NCBI GenBank assembly: GCA_900769355.1
Contig: CAAGGG010000038.1
Coordinates: forward strand, 1 to 17,447
Source of the DNA: Candidatus Gastranaerophilales bacterium
GTDB taxonomy: Bacteria; Cyanobacteriota; Vampirovibrionia; Gastranaerophilales; Gastranaerophilaceae
Reading direction: 5' to 3'
DNA length: 17,447 nucleotides
In this document: positions 1 to 7,530 of the stretch, piece after piece
Layout of the letters: each line of letters begins with the position of its first letter
Numbering within the stretch: position 1 is the first letter of the stretch
The notes under the pieces: model-generated
Told to the model about the DNA's origin: nothing
The model's database searches: none
Seen by the model: only the letters and a program-made list of their open reading frames with translations
Position numbers and translations under genes: made by a program

Positions 1-85
1 GGTTAATCTGTTGGCCTTCAAATTCGACATTTGTTTTTCTTGCAGTAAGACCTAGAAATCTTGCCTGCGAAGCCGCCATACCCAT
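1..85 (-). CDS. Partial CDS, N-terminus of a protein starting MGMAASQARF
   Basis: The minus strand opens at 85 and runs off the left edge of the window, giving 28 codons that begin MGMAASQARFLGLTARK and continue with TNVEFEGQQIN. I chose the ATG at 85 because AAGGA lies 9 nt upstream and a TTGACA promoter box lies further upstream; the in-frame ATG at 127 has no SD and would fall upstream of the predicted transcription start. I recall near-identical N-termini (MGMAASQARxLxLTAR followed by a polar helix) on many otherwise different small proteins of Melainabacteria/Gastranaerophilales; I could not check this. There is no signal peptide or membrane segment in the visible part. Function is unknown. 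Confidence 0.65.
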   Translation of the reverse strand, partial: MGMAASQARFLGLTARKTNVEFEGQQIN

Positions 86-113
86 GACCTGTCTTCCTTT
101 CCGTTTTAGTTTC

Positions 114-142
114 CTTATGCTTTCCATGACGACACATGTCAA
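114..142 (-). promoter_or_regulatory. Predicted sigma-70 promoter of the left-edge gene
   Basis: On the minus strand a perfect TTGACA (137-142) is followed after 17 nt by CATAAG (114-119), 4 of 6 matches to the -10 consensus. Transcription would begin near 107, which leaves about 20 nt of leader carrying AAGGA before the ATG at 85. The placement also argues against the upstream ATG at 127. Confidence 0.5.
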
Positions 143-232
143 AAATTTCTTTAATTTTTGCATTCTTTTTTGTAATATTTCGTTACAATTGAAAACAGCT
201 AAGCGGCAAAGATGCGGAGTGGGTAAGGGATT

Positions 233-380
233 AGGGGAGAATAAGTAAATAGGTGAATAAGAGAATAAGTGCGTTTCAGAAAAGATTACTAAGTAGTAGT
301 AGCAAAGTTGGTAATCTACTTTCGAGCATAGCGAGCGTTTTGAACTTATTCACTTATTTACATATTCTCTTATTCACCTT
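233..380. repeat. Composite inverted repeat built of octamer-like units
   Basis: A 17-nt perfect inverted repeat, AGGTGAATAAGAGAATA at 251-267 and its complement at 363-379, brackets about 95 nt. The left arm reads as loosely repeated 8-mers (AGTAAATA, GGTGAATA, AGAGAATA) and the right arm, read on the minus strand, contains the same vocabulary (GTGAATA, GTAAATA). Nested inside is a smaller dyad, AGATTAC at 283-289 with GTAATCT at 311-317. There is no coding potential. It could be a MITE-like element or a decayed simple repeat. It uses the same short words as the hairpin after gpmI at 2019-2097. Confidence 0.65.
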
Positions 381-426
381 GGTAAATGTCTTCGCAGACG
401 TCTAGACAGAGTTGTATCAATTAATA

Positions 427-455
427 TTGTATTTTCAATATGTTCTTGCTAAAAT
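427..455 (+). promoter_or_regulatory. Possible promoter of gpmI
   Basis: TTGTAT (427-432) and TAAAAT (450-455) are separated by 17 nt, placing transcription start near 462 and leaving about 30 nt of leader. The leader carries GAGG at 480-483, 8 nt before the gpmI ATG. The -35 box is weak (3 of 6), so this is tentative. TATAAA at 472-477 is an alternative -10, but no good -35 sits in front of it. Confidence 0.35.
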
Positions 456-491
456 TTCGTTAAGTGCAGAATATAAATAGAGGTATAAATT

Positions 492-2018
492 ATGACAAAA
501 AGAGTATTATTATGTATTATGGACGGTTGGGGTATTAGCAAAAATCACCCGGAATTTGATGCAACTAAGCTTGCAAACCCTGTCCATGTTGAAAAATTAG
601 AAAAGGAATATCCAACAATTTCAATCCATGCTGACGGGCAATATGTTGGTTTGCCAGAAGGTCAAATGGGTAATAGTGAAGTTGGTCACTTAAATCTTGG
701 GGCAGGGCGTGTTGTTCACCAAGATTTGTCAAGAATTAACAGGGCTATCAAAGATGGATCTTTCTTCAAAAACGACAAATTCTTGATGGCTATAAACCAT
801 GCCAAAGAGAACAATTCTGCATTGCATATTTTTGGGCTTGTTTCAACCGGCGGTGTTCACTCATCATTAAACCATTTGTTGGCTTTAATTGATATGGCAG
901 CCCAAAACGGTTTGAAAAAAGTTTATGTTCACGCTTTCTTAGACGGGCGTGATACTCCTCCTCAAAGTGCTTGTACGTTCTTACAACCTGTTGAAGATGA
1001 ATTAAAAAAACATGGGCTTCCGCCTGTTGCAACAATTATCGGCAGATATTATATTATGGACAGAGATAATCGTTGGGATAGAGTTGAAAAAGGTTATAAC
1101 GCTCTATTGTTGGGCGAAGGCGAACATGCTGCAACTGCTTGTGAAGGTGTTAAAGCTTCTTATGAAAGAGGCGACAACGATGAATTCGTTCTTCCAACAG
1201 TTATTGGTGGCGAAGAATCAAGAATTCACGACAACGATTCTGTAATCTTTATTAATTACAGACCTGACAGAGCTCGTGAAGTTTCCAAAGCATTGAATTT
1301 CGCAGATTTTGATGGCTTTGAAAGAAAGAAAGTTCTTAAAAATCTTTGCTACGTAACTATGACAAGCTATAACGAAGATTTCACATTCCCTGTTGCATTC
1401 CCGAAAGAACACCTAGTTAATATTTTGGGTGATGTTTTGGAAGCTAACGGAGTTCACCAATTCAGAACAGCTGAAACAGAAAAATATGCTCACATTACAT
1501 TCTTCTTTAATGGTGGTATTGATGAAGCTCAACCTCACGAAACAAGAGCGTTGGTTCCATCTCCCAAAGTTGCAACTTATGACTTGCAACCTGAAATGAG
1601 CGCTCCGGCTGTTTGCGAAAATGTTTTGAAAGCAGTTGAAAATCCTGAATACGGATTTGTTCTTGTAAACTTTGCAAACCCTGATATGGTAGGTCATACA
1701 GGCGTTATTGAAGCTGCTGAAAAAGCATGTCACGTTGTTGATGAATGTGTTGGTAAAATTGCCGATGCTTGTGTTAAAAACGGTGTAACAATGCTTTTGA
1801 CAGCAGATCATGGTAACTCAGAAGTTATGGTTAATCCGGAAACAGGAAAACCTCAAACTGCGCATACAACAAATAAAGTTCCGTTTGTTTTAATCAATGG
1901 ACCAAAAGGTGTTCAATTGAAAGAAGATGGAGCTTTATGTAATATCGCACCAACCATTTTGCAGTTGTTAGGAATTCAAAAACCTGCTGAAATGGATTGC
2001 GAATCGTTGATAAAATAA
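492..2018 (+). CDS. gpmI: 2,3-bisphosphoglycerate-independent phosphoglycerate mutase
   Basis: This cytoplasmic glycolytic enzyme interconverts 3-phosphoglycerate and 2-phosphoglycerate. The 508-residue length is normal for the family. All expected dinuclear-metal and catalytic residues are visible: D11 in MDGWG, the phosphorylated serine S62 in GQMGNSEVGH, D398 and H402 in NPDMVGHTG, D439 and H440 in TADHGN, and H458 in AHTT. The phosphotransferase (alkaline-phosphatase-like) domain forms the two ends, and the inserted transferase domain lies at roughly 80-310, with H123, the DGRDTPP motif at 151-157 and RPDRAREV at 257-264. K331 in AETEKYAH is also present. The start is supported by GAGG 8 nt upstream. 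A 32-bp-arm hairpin begins immediately after the stop codon. The next gene, a Snf2 ATPase, starts 97 nt later and has no obvious functional link. Confidence 0.97.
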   Translation: MTKRVLLCIMDGWGISKNHPEFDATKLANPVHVEKLEKEYPTISIHADGQYVGLPEGQMGNSEVGHLNLGAGRVVHQDLSRINRAIKDGSFFKNDKFLMAINHAKENNSALHIFGLVSTGGVHSSLNHLLALIDMAAQNGLKKVYVHAFLDGRDTPPQSACTFLQPVEDELKKHGLPPVATIIGRYYIMDRDNRWDRVEKGYNALLLGEGEHAATACEGVKASYERGDNDEFVLPTVIGGEESRIHDNDSVIFINYRPDRAREVSKALNFADFDGFERKKVLKNLCYVTMTSYNEDFTFPVAFPKEHLVNILGDVLEANGVHQFRTAETEKYAHITFFFNGGIDEAQPHETRALVPSPKVATYDLQPEMSAPAVCENVLKAVENPEYGFVLVNFANPDMVGHTGVIEAAEKACHVVDECVGKIADACVKNGVTMLLTADHGNSEVMVNPETGKPQTAHTTNKVPFVLINGPKGVQLKEDGALCNIAPTILQLLGIQKPAEMDCESLIK

Positions 2019-2097
2019 GTGAGTGGTAAGAAGTGAATGGTGAGTGGTTCATTTCATTTTGATAAGAACTATTCACTACTCACTTATCACTATTCAC
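2019..2097 (+). repeat. Heptamer-built hairpin between gpmI and the Snf2 gene
   Basis: Arms 2019-2050 and 2066-2097 (32 nt each, 15-nt loop) match at 24 of 32 positions. Five of the eight differences become G-U pairs in the plus-strand RNA, leaving only three true mismatches. Each arm is a row of degenerate 7-mers: GTGAGTG, GTAAGAA, GTGAATG, GTGAGTG on the left, and GTGAATA, GTGATAA, GTGAGTA, GTGAATA for the right arm read on the minus strand. No T-tract follows, so it is not a classical intrinsic terminator, though the stem could still protect the gpmI mRNA end or slow transcription. It begins directly after the gpmI stop and ends 18 nt before the next ATG. Confidence 0.7.
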
Positions 2098-2115
2098 TAA
2101 GTAAAAAGGACAATT

Positions 2116-5094
2116 ATGACAAATACTGATAATAAAGCTTTAAATATTGATTTTTCATTTAAAAAGAATAACGTTGATGAATTGTTTTTTAATCTTTCTG
2201 AGAATCCGGAAGGTTTTAAAAACAAGGATTTCAGATATACTTTGAGTTTGATTTATCAGACTGTGGAAGATGAATTTGCAGGAGTTTTCTTGAGCCCGAA
2301 CGCTCCTACAAGAAATACAGATTTTTATCTCGTTAATAACAACGAAAAATTGTCCTTTTTCGTTACTCCGACAAACAATTTCCAGTATTATTTAAAGTCA
2401 AAAGGTTCTCTTTTCCGCTTTAAATCTGAAATTATGGAAGATAAAGTCGGCTATGCAATGAGTTTGGATTTGGTAATGGATTATTTTGGCGGATTTGGTG
2501 ATATTGTTGATTTGGAAGCTTTGACGCCTACTTTCATTTACCTAAATAAATTGACATATTTTGTCATGAAATTGATTGAAAAACTCTATTTTATTCCGAC
2601 AATCAAAAAGCATGGCACAATGTTCAGAATTGTTTATGAACCGATTATTAATTCTCAGCAACTTGCAAGAATTATAAACCAATTTGAAGAATGTATTCCT
2701 GATGATTTGTTTATAAAAGGTGGAAAACCCAATAATTTTGTAAACGATTTTATTTATAACTACTTGAACTATGTGCTTTACAAGTTCTTAGGAATTAAGG
2801 CGTATAAATTTAAGGACGTTAAGTCCGGAACTTATATGATTAAGGATTTGGAACAACGTGCGGTTATGAAGGGAAAAGATATTGCAGAAAATCTTGCTCA
2901 GTGGTTTGATGAACTTTATTTAGGCAAATATGACGTTATTCCGTTCTTTAAAATAGAAAAAATTGAAGATAAAGAGTTGTTCCGTTTAAAGGTTTATATT
3001 AAAAACAGAAAAACCAATGAAGATGTGCTTATTGACAAGCTTTACACTGATGAAACCGTATTTGATGCAAATTCTTCTGATATTGCAAGGATTGTTGAAA
3101 AGCAGTTGAATTACGCAATTCGCTATATGCCTGAGTTAGAAGATTTGTTTGAAGATGAAGATAAATTATACCTTGATTTGGACTTAAATCAGGTTTACAA
3201 AATCATTACTCAAACAGCTTATTATCTTCAAAAAGCTCAAATTGAGGTTGTCTTGCCGAAAGAACTTACAAATATTGTTGTTCCTCGTGCGTCAATTAAT
3301 GCAAGGGTTAAGACATCTCGCTCCAAGGATTTGGCTGATATCTTCAACAACAATTCTAGTTCTAAAATTTCACTTGATGATATCTTGGATTTCAAATATG
3401 AAATTGCAATTGGTAGTGAAAAACTTTCTATTGAAGAGTTTAACAAGCTTATTGAAGGTCAAAACGGTTTGATTAAGTACAAAAACAAATACGTTTTGAT
3501 TGATCAGGAAGATACTAAAAAATTATTTGAACAGATTGCGAAGGCTAACTTCAAGTCGATGTCCAGAATGGAATTAATCCATGCTTCAATGTCAGGACAA
3601 CTTGCTCAGTATGAATTTGATTATGATGAAGCCTTTGCAAAGGTTATTCAAGATTTCAATAAACCGGTCGAAGTTACTCCACCTGAAACCTTGAAGGGCG
3701 AATTAAGACCATACCAGATGACAGGTTTGAAATGGCTTTGGACAAATATTTCCAAAGGTTTTGGAGCTTGTATGGCGGACGATATGGGCTTGGGTAAAAC
3801 TATTCAGGTTATCAGTTTGATTTTGAAAATGAAGGAAGAGAAAAAACTCGATAAACCTGTTCTTGTTGTTTGCCCGACAACCTTGATGGGTAACTGGATG
3901 AAGGAACTTCAAATGTTCGCTCCAAGTCTTGATGCTGTTATTTATCATGGTGCAGAAAGGAAGTTGGATTTGAAACATGATGTTATTTTGACAACTTATG
4001 CGATTATGCGTATTGATGTTGAAGAATTGAAGAAAAATCAGTGGGGCATGATTATTATTGATGAAGCTCAAAATATCAAAAACCCTGATACAGCTCAAAC
4101 TTTAGCTATCAAGATGTTGAAATCTGACGTTAAAATAGCAATGACTGGTACGCCGGTTGAAAACAGATTGACTGAATTATGGTCTATATTCGACTTTATT
4201 AACCAAGGATATTTGGGCTCTCTTCGTGAATTTCAAAAGAGTTATGCAATTCCTATTGAGAGATTTAAAGAAAATTCTCGTGCTGCTAAACTTAAAATGT
4301 CTGTTTCTCCGTTCGTTTTAAGACGTTTGAAAACGGATAAACACGTTATCACAGATTTGCCTGAAAAAATGGTTATCAATGATTATTGCTACTTGTCTAA
4401 GCCGCAAGCAGTGCTTTATGAAAAGACTCTTAACGAGATGATGGATAAAATTTCCGGATTTACAGGAGTGAACAGACGTGGTAATATCTTTAAACTTATT
4501 ACAGCGTTGAAACAGATTTGTAACCACCCTTACCAGTTCTTGAAAGGTGGGGATATGAGTCGTGAAGCGTCAGGCAAGATGGATAAGTGTGTTTCGACTG
4601 TCGAAAGTATTTTGTCGAACAACGAGAAAGCTCTTATCTTCACACAATATAAGGAAATGGGCGACATTTTGTGCAAAATTATTTCAGATGAGTGCAATAC
4701 AAATCCGTTGTTCTTCCACGGTTCTTTGACTGTTCCGCAACGTGAAGATTTGATTACAAGGTTCCAAACAGAAGATGATGCAAAAATTATGGTTCTTTCG
4801 TTGAAAGCTGGCGGTACCGGTTTGAACTTGACTAGTGCAACGAACGTTATTCACTACGATTTGTGGTGGAATCCGGCGGTTGAAGATCAAGCAACAGACA
4901 GAACATATCGTATCGGACAGGATAAAAATGTAATGGTTCACAGAATGATTACACTTGGAACTTTCGAAGAAAAAATTGATGAAATGTTAAAATCAAAAAA
5001 AGAGCTTGCTGATTTGGCTGTTTACGAAGGTGAAAAGATTATTACCGAGCTTTCTGATGAGGAAATCTACGAAATCTTTACTTTATCAGCATAG
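2116..5094 (+). CDS. Swi2/Snf2-family superfamily 2 ATPase (DNA translocase)
   Basis: The 992-residue product has a complete C-terminal Snf2 motor. RecA lobe 1 starts near residue 529 (LRPYQMTGLKWLW), with Walker A DMGLGKT at 556-562, the DEAQ box at 649-652 and motif III MTGTPVENR at 676-684. Lobe 2 ends with motif VI QATDRTYRIGQ at 925-935. Such proteins use ATP to translocate on double-stranded DNA and remodel bound proteins, as RapA/HepA does with stalled RNA polymerase. The first 520 residues or so match nothing I recognise. No SWIM zinc cysteines are visible there, so the target is unknown. The start is set by AAGGA 5 nt before the ATG. No nuclease or methylase gene is adjacent, which argues against a defence-system role. 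The same reading frame stays open for 82 codons after the TAG stop (see findings). Confidence 0.93.
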   Translation: MTNTDNKALNIDFSFKKNNVDELFFNLSENPEGFKNKDFRYTLSLIYQTVEDEFAGVFLSPNAPTRNTDFYLVNNNEKLSFFVTPTNNFQYYLKSKGSLFRFKSEIMEDKVGYAMSLDLVMDYFGGFGDIVDLEALTPTFIYLNKLTYFVMKLIEKLYFIPTIKKHGTMFRIVYEPIINSQQLARIINQFEECIPDDLFIKGGKPNNFVNDFIYNYLNYVLYKFLGIKAYKFKDVKSGTYMIKDLEQRAVMKGKDIAENLAQWFDELYLGKYDVIPFFKIEKIEDKELFRLKVYIKNRKTNEDVLIDKLYTDETVFDANSSDIARIVEKQLNYAIRYMPELEDLFEDEDKLYLDLDLNQVYKIITQTAYYLQKAQIEVVLPKELTNIVVPRASINARVKTSRSKDLADIFNNNSSSKISLDDILDFKYEIAIGSEKLSIEEFNKLIEGQNGLIKYKNKYVLIDQEDTKKLFEQIAKANFKSMSRMELIHASMSGQLAQYEFDYDEAFAKVIQDFNKPVEVTPPETLKGELRPYQMTGLKWLWTNISKGFGACMADDMGLGKTIQVISLILKMKEEKKLDKPVLVVCPTTLMGNWMKELQMFAPSLDAVIYHGAERKLDLKHDVILTTYAIMRIDVEELKKNQWGMIIIDEAQNIKNPDTAQTLAIKMLKSDVKIAMTGTPVENRLTELWSIFDFINQGYLGSLREFQKSYAIPIERFKENSRAAKLKMSVSPFVLRRLKTDKHVITDLPEKMVINDYCYLSKPQAVLYEKTLNEMMDKISGFTGVNRRGNIFKLITALKQICNHPYQFLKGGDMSREASGKMDKCVSTVESILSNNEKALIFTQYKEMGDILCKIISDECNTNPLFFHGSLTVPQREDLITRFQTEDDAKIMVLSLKAGGTGLNLTSATNVIHYDLWWNPAVEDQATDRTYRIGQDKNVMVHRMITLGTFEEKIDEMLKSKKELADLAVYEGEKIITELSDEEIYEIFTLSA

Positions 5095-5104
5095 TATGAG
5101 AATT

Positions 5105-5195
5105 ACGATAGTGAAAATAAATACCTTTGGGGTGGGAAAAACTCTTATAAATATTTAGTACACCCCTCTCCCGCATTTCTAATACTCACTATCGT
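5105..5195. repeat. Nested inverted repeats after the Snf2 gene
   Basis: The outer arms ACGATAGTGA (5105-5114) and TCACTATCGT (5186-5195) are perfect complements. Inside them GGGGTG (5129-5134) pairs with CACCCC (5161-5166). The layout resembles a small palindromic intergenic element; whether it recurs in the genome cannot be seen here. Confidence 0.5.
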
Positions 5196-5209
5196 CCGCA
5201 AAGAACTGG

Positions 5210-5229
5210 ACCTCTTCCCTAGGAGAGGT
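5210..5229. repeat. Short hairpin with an 8-bp stem
   Basis: ACCTCTTCCCTAGGAGAGGT folds into an 8-bp stem, including one G-U pair, closed by a 4-nt loop. No T-tract follows on either strand. Together with the CACCCCTCTCCC run just upstream it looks like part of a palindromic repeat element rather than a terminator. Confidence 0.45.
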
Positions 5230-5361
5230 AAGTTTGACAACTCAGTTAATAATATTTGCAAAATAAATGAAAATTATTGTTCTGCAAAAATTATTCGTGA
5301 TGGCTGGCAAATAAAATCAGATTATCCGTTGAGTTCCAAATAGATTATTTAGAATAACAAG

Positions 5362-5394
5362 AGATTTCCCTCCATAATAAATGGAGGGAAATCT
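5362..5394 (+). terminator. Intrinsic terminator-like stem-loop, possibly bidirectional
   Basis: AGATTTCCCTCCA (5362-5374) and TGGAGGGAAATCT (5382-5394) form a perfect 13-bp stem with a 7-nt loop, followed on the plus strand by TATTTT. On the minus strand the stem is followed by CTTGTTATT, a poorer T-tract. It lies between the convergent Snf2 and nifS genes, so it could end both transcripts. Confidence 0.75.
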
Positions 5395-5456
5395 TATTTT
5401 GCATCTATATTAATGTCTTTCTCGCTAGTCAATTTGACAATTAATAATCAAATCGT

Positions 5457-6650
5457 TTACTTTTTCATTTTTCTCAAAGCTTCCAATTCATCTTGGAACG
5501 GAGAAATGCGAACAAGTTTTTCAATAATCGCAGGCATCTGTTCACAAACATAGTCTATTTCTTTTTCTGTTGTAAATCTGCTCAAAGAAAATCTTATGCT
5601 ACCGTGAACAGCCGTAAACGGAACATTCATTGCTCTCAAAACATGAGAAGGTTCAAGAGAGCCAGATGTACAAGCACTTCCGGAGCTTGCACAAATTCCA
5701 AGATCACTCAAATGAAGCAAAATTAATTCGCCCTCAATATATTCAAAACCTATGTTTGTTGTGTTTGGAACTCTGTTAATAATTCCGGCATTTAACCTGG
5801 CATTGAATACATTTTTAACAATATTTTGTTCCAATTTATCACGAAGTCGCTTGATTTCTGTTGTTTCATATTTCAAACTATCCATTGCAAGTTCAGCAGC
5901 CTTTGCCATTCCGACAATATAAGGAACATTTTCAGTACCTGCACGTTTTCCACGTTCCTGGTGTCCACCGATTATTAGCGGTGTAATCAATGTTTTTGAG
6001 TTTACGTACAAAGCACCAATCCCTTTTGGTGCATGGAATTTGTGACCGGAAATTCCCATCATATCAACGCCCAAGTCTTGAACATCAATAGGTAATTTAC
6101 CGGTAACTTGAACAGCATCAACATAAAATTTTGTTTCTGGATTTTTAGATTTAATAATTTCTGAAATCTTTTTAATCGGGAATACAACACCGGTTTCATT
6201 ATTCGCGTACATTACAGAAACAAGTGCTGTATCTTCATCAATTGCTTCTTCAAGTTGTGCTAAATCAAGTTCACCATTTGAATTTACACCGATATAATCA
6301 ACTTTATATCCTTCTTTTTCAAGGCTTCTGTACAAGTTCAAAACACAAGGGTGCTCAACTTTTGTTGTAATAATATGGCGTTTGTTTTTATTCATATTCA
6401 AAACACCACGAATACCTGTGTTTGCACTTTCTGAACCGCAAGATGTGAAAATAATTTCCTTTTCATCTTTTGCGTTAAAAAAGTCTTTCATAACCCCACG
6501 AGCTTCACGAACAGCATGATTTGATCGTTTTGCAAATTCGTAAACACTTGATGGGTTTGCATATTCTTCTTTAAAATATGGGAGCATAGCTTCCAAAACA
6601 AGTGGGTCAACCTTTGTGGTTGCGTTATTATCTAAATATATTAAACTCAT
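5457..6650 (-). CDS. nifS: Cysteine desulfurase, NifS/IscS class I
   Basis: This PLP enzyme removes sulfur from cysteine to give alanine and an enzyme persulfide that feeds Fe-S cluster assembly. The 397-residue protein carries H100 in VEHPCVL, D178 and Q181 in the YVDAVQ motif, the PLP-binding lysine K204 in SGHKFHAPKG, and the mobile-loop catalytic cysteine C327 in SGSACTSGSLEPSHVLRAM. The SCTSGS-type loop and overall length fit class I (NifS/IscS), not SufS. It starts 2 nt after the nifU stop, with GAGG inside the end of nifU serving as SD, so the two are co-transcribed and probably translationally coupled. The pairing with full-length NifU argues for the NifS name. No nitrogenase gene is in the window, so a housekeeping Fe-S role is the natural reading. 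Confidence 0.95.
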   Translation of the reverse strand: MSLIYLDNNATTKVDPLVLEAMLPYFKEEYANPSSVYEFAKRSNHAVREARGVMKDFFNAKDEKEIIFTSCGSESANTGIRGVLNMNKNKRHIITTKVEHPCVLNLYRSLEKEGYKVDYIGVNSNGELDLAQLEEAIDEDTALVSVMYANNETGVVFPIKKISEIIKSKNPETKFYVDAVQVTGKLPIDVQDLGVDMMGISGHKFHAPKGIGALYVNSKTLITPLIIGGHQERGKRAGTENVPYIVGMAKAAELAMDSLKYETTEIKRLRDKLEQNIVKNVFNARLNAGIINRVPNTTNIGFEYIEGELILLHLSDLGICASSGSACTSGSLEPSHVLRAMNVPFTAVHGSIRFSLSRFTTEKEIDYVCEQMPAIIEKLVRISPFQDELEALRKMKK

Positions 6651-6652
6651 TT

Positions 6653-7498
6653 TTATACCTCTACTACTTCAATACTTTGGTCAACTGTATCTTTTAAAGT
6701 TCTTTCTACAAAAGCTTTAAGAGTCAAGTGAGAATTTTTGCAACCGGAACATTTACCGCGAAGTTTAACCATAACTTTATTATCTTGAATGTCAACAAGT
6801 GTAATATCGCCGCCGTCTTTTCTTAATTCCGGAGAAATTTGGTTTTCAATAATATTATTTATTTTAAGAATTTTTTGAGCAGGGGTAAGAGTTTTCACTT
6901 CTTCCTTACCTTCTTTTTTGTAATAAGTGTCGATGATATCTTGAATTGCGGCTTTACATCTTCCGCAAGCTCCACCTGCTTTTGTATAATTTGTAATTTC
7001 TTCAACAGTTTTTAATCCATTAATTTTAATTGCGTCCCAAATTACATTTTCAGTAACACCAAAGCAAGTACAAACAATTTTTTCGCCAACCTTTTGAGCA
7101 TTTTCTTCATTTCTCAAGTCGTCTAAATCAGTATAATCATCAAAGTTTTTAAGAGCATCTTCCAATGCTTCATAACCCATTACAGAGCAGTGCATTTTTT
7201 CAGGTGGAAGTCCACCAAGTTCATCAGCAATATCTTTATTGGTAATTTTTTTCACTTCTTCAACAGTTTTGCCGATAATCATTTCTGTCAAAATGCTGGA
7301 ACTTGCGACAGCAGAACCACAGCCAAAAGTCTGGAATTTTGCATCAGTCACAATTCCGTCTTTAATCTTTAAATAAATTTTCAAAGAATCGCCACATGCC
7401 AAAGAACCGGCTTCGCCGATAGCGTCTGCATTATCAATTTTACCTACATTCCTAGGGTTTCTATAATGATCTATAACTTTATCTGAATAATCCCACAT
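6653..7498 (-). CDS. nifU: Fe-S cluster assembly scaffold NifU, full-length three-domain form
   Basis: The 281-residue protein has the three modules of Azotobacter-type NifU. Residues 1-120 are an IscU-like scaffold with C35 in ACGDSL, C60 in FGCGSA and C104 in MHCSVMG. Residues about 138-190 form a BFD-like [2Fe-2S] domain with C143, C145, C178 and C181 (CTC and CGRC). Residues about 207-281 are an Nfu-type domain with C250 and C253 (CSGC). Clusters are built on the scaffold from NifS-derived sulfur and handed to apo-proteins in the cytoplasm. The start has AAGGA 8 nt upstream. A near-perfect dyad lies in the leader (7510-7530). Full-length NifU with NifS also occurs in non-diazotrophs as the main Fe-S system, and that is my inference here. 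Confidence 0.95.
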   Translation of the reverse strand: MWDYSDKVIDHYRNPRNVGKIDNADAIGEAGSLACGDSLKIYLKIKDGIVTDAKFQTFGCGSAVASSSILTEMIIGKTVEEVKKITNKDIADELGGLPPEKMHCSVMGYEALEDALKNFDDYTDLDDLRNEENAQKVGEKIVCTCFGVTENVIWDAIKINGLKTVEEITNYTKAGGACGRCKAAIQDIIDTYYKKEGKEEVKTLTPAQKILKINNIIENQISPELRKDGGDITLVDIQDNKVMVKLRGKCSGCKNSHLTLKAFVERTLKDTVDQSIEVVEV

Positions 7499-7509
7499 AT
7501 CTTTTATCC

Positions 7510-7530
7510 TTATCTTATCTAATACGATAA
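7510..7530 (-). promoter_or_regulatory. Candidate operator in the nifUS leader
   Basis: TTATCTTAT and ATACGATAA are separated by CTA and form a 9-3-9 dyad with a single mismatched pair. It abuts the candidate -10 at 7530-7535 and covers the expected start of transcription of the minus-strand nifUS operon. That is where a repressor would sit. It does not match the cyanobacterial SufR site I know (CAAC-N6-GTTG); it has some flavour of Fur boxes (repeated GATAA words). The regulator is unknown. Confidence 0.4.

Larger units (their letters stand above)
86..426. other. Intergenic stretch with a large composite inverted repeat
   Basis: No gene is visible between the left-edge gene and gpmI. The sequence holds the minus-strand promoter, a composite inverted repeat at about 233-380, and the gpmI promoter from 427. 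The stretch 381-426 shows nothing further. The two flanking genes are divergent, so this gap must carry both promoters; the repeat sits between them. Confidence 0.6.
5095..5456. other. Intergenic region rich in hairpins
   Basis: This 362-nt gap lies between convergent genes. It contains, in order, nested inverted repeats at 5105-5195, a short hairpin at 5210-5229, a 13-nt inverted repeat with one mismatch (5248-5260 with 5283-5295), and a terminator-like stem at 5362-5394. The frame of the preceding gene stays open to a TAG at 5341-5343. It has no start codon of its own with an SD, so I do not call it a gene. The stretch 5395-5456 shows nothing recognisable. Confidence 0.55.

Noticed and set aside
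86..127. Upstream ATG at 127 for the left-edge gene
   Set aside because: It has no SD, lies upstream of the predicted transcription start, and the recognisable MGMAASQ lead begins at 85.
1413..1811. Long open frame antisense to gpmI, and similar ones antisense to the Snf2 gene
   Set aside because: They are complements of well-conserved coding sequence, have no SD, and have cysteine- and phenylalanine-rich compositions typical of shadow frames.
2116..5094. Snf2 gene as part of a phage-defence island
   Set aside because: No nuclease, methylase, DISARM/DND-type or other defence partner lies next to it; the neighbours are gpmI and nifUS.
5268..5315. 15-codon mini-ORF beginning MKIIVLQK
   Set aside because: It has no SD, overlaps an inverted repeat, and is too short to support as a gene.
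5233..5448. Two copies of TTTGACAA followed by TTAATAAT (near 5233 and 5433)
   Set aside because: Only 16 bases match, with a 5-nt offset between the halves; neither TTGACA has a -10 at the right distance. Chance in AT-rich DNA is likely.
5457..7498. nifUS as evidence of nitrogen fixation
   Set aside because: No nifHDK or other nitrogenase gene is present, and full-length NifU with NifS is also a general Fe-S system.
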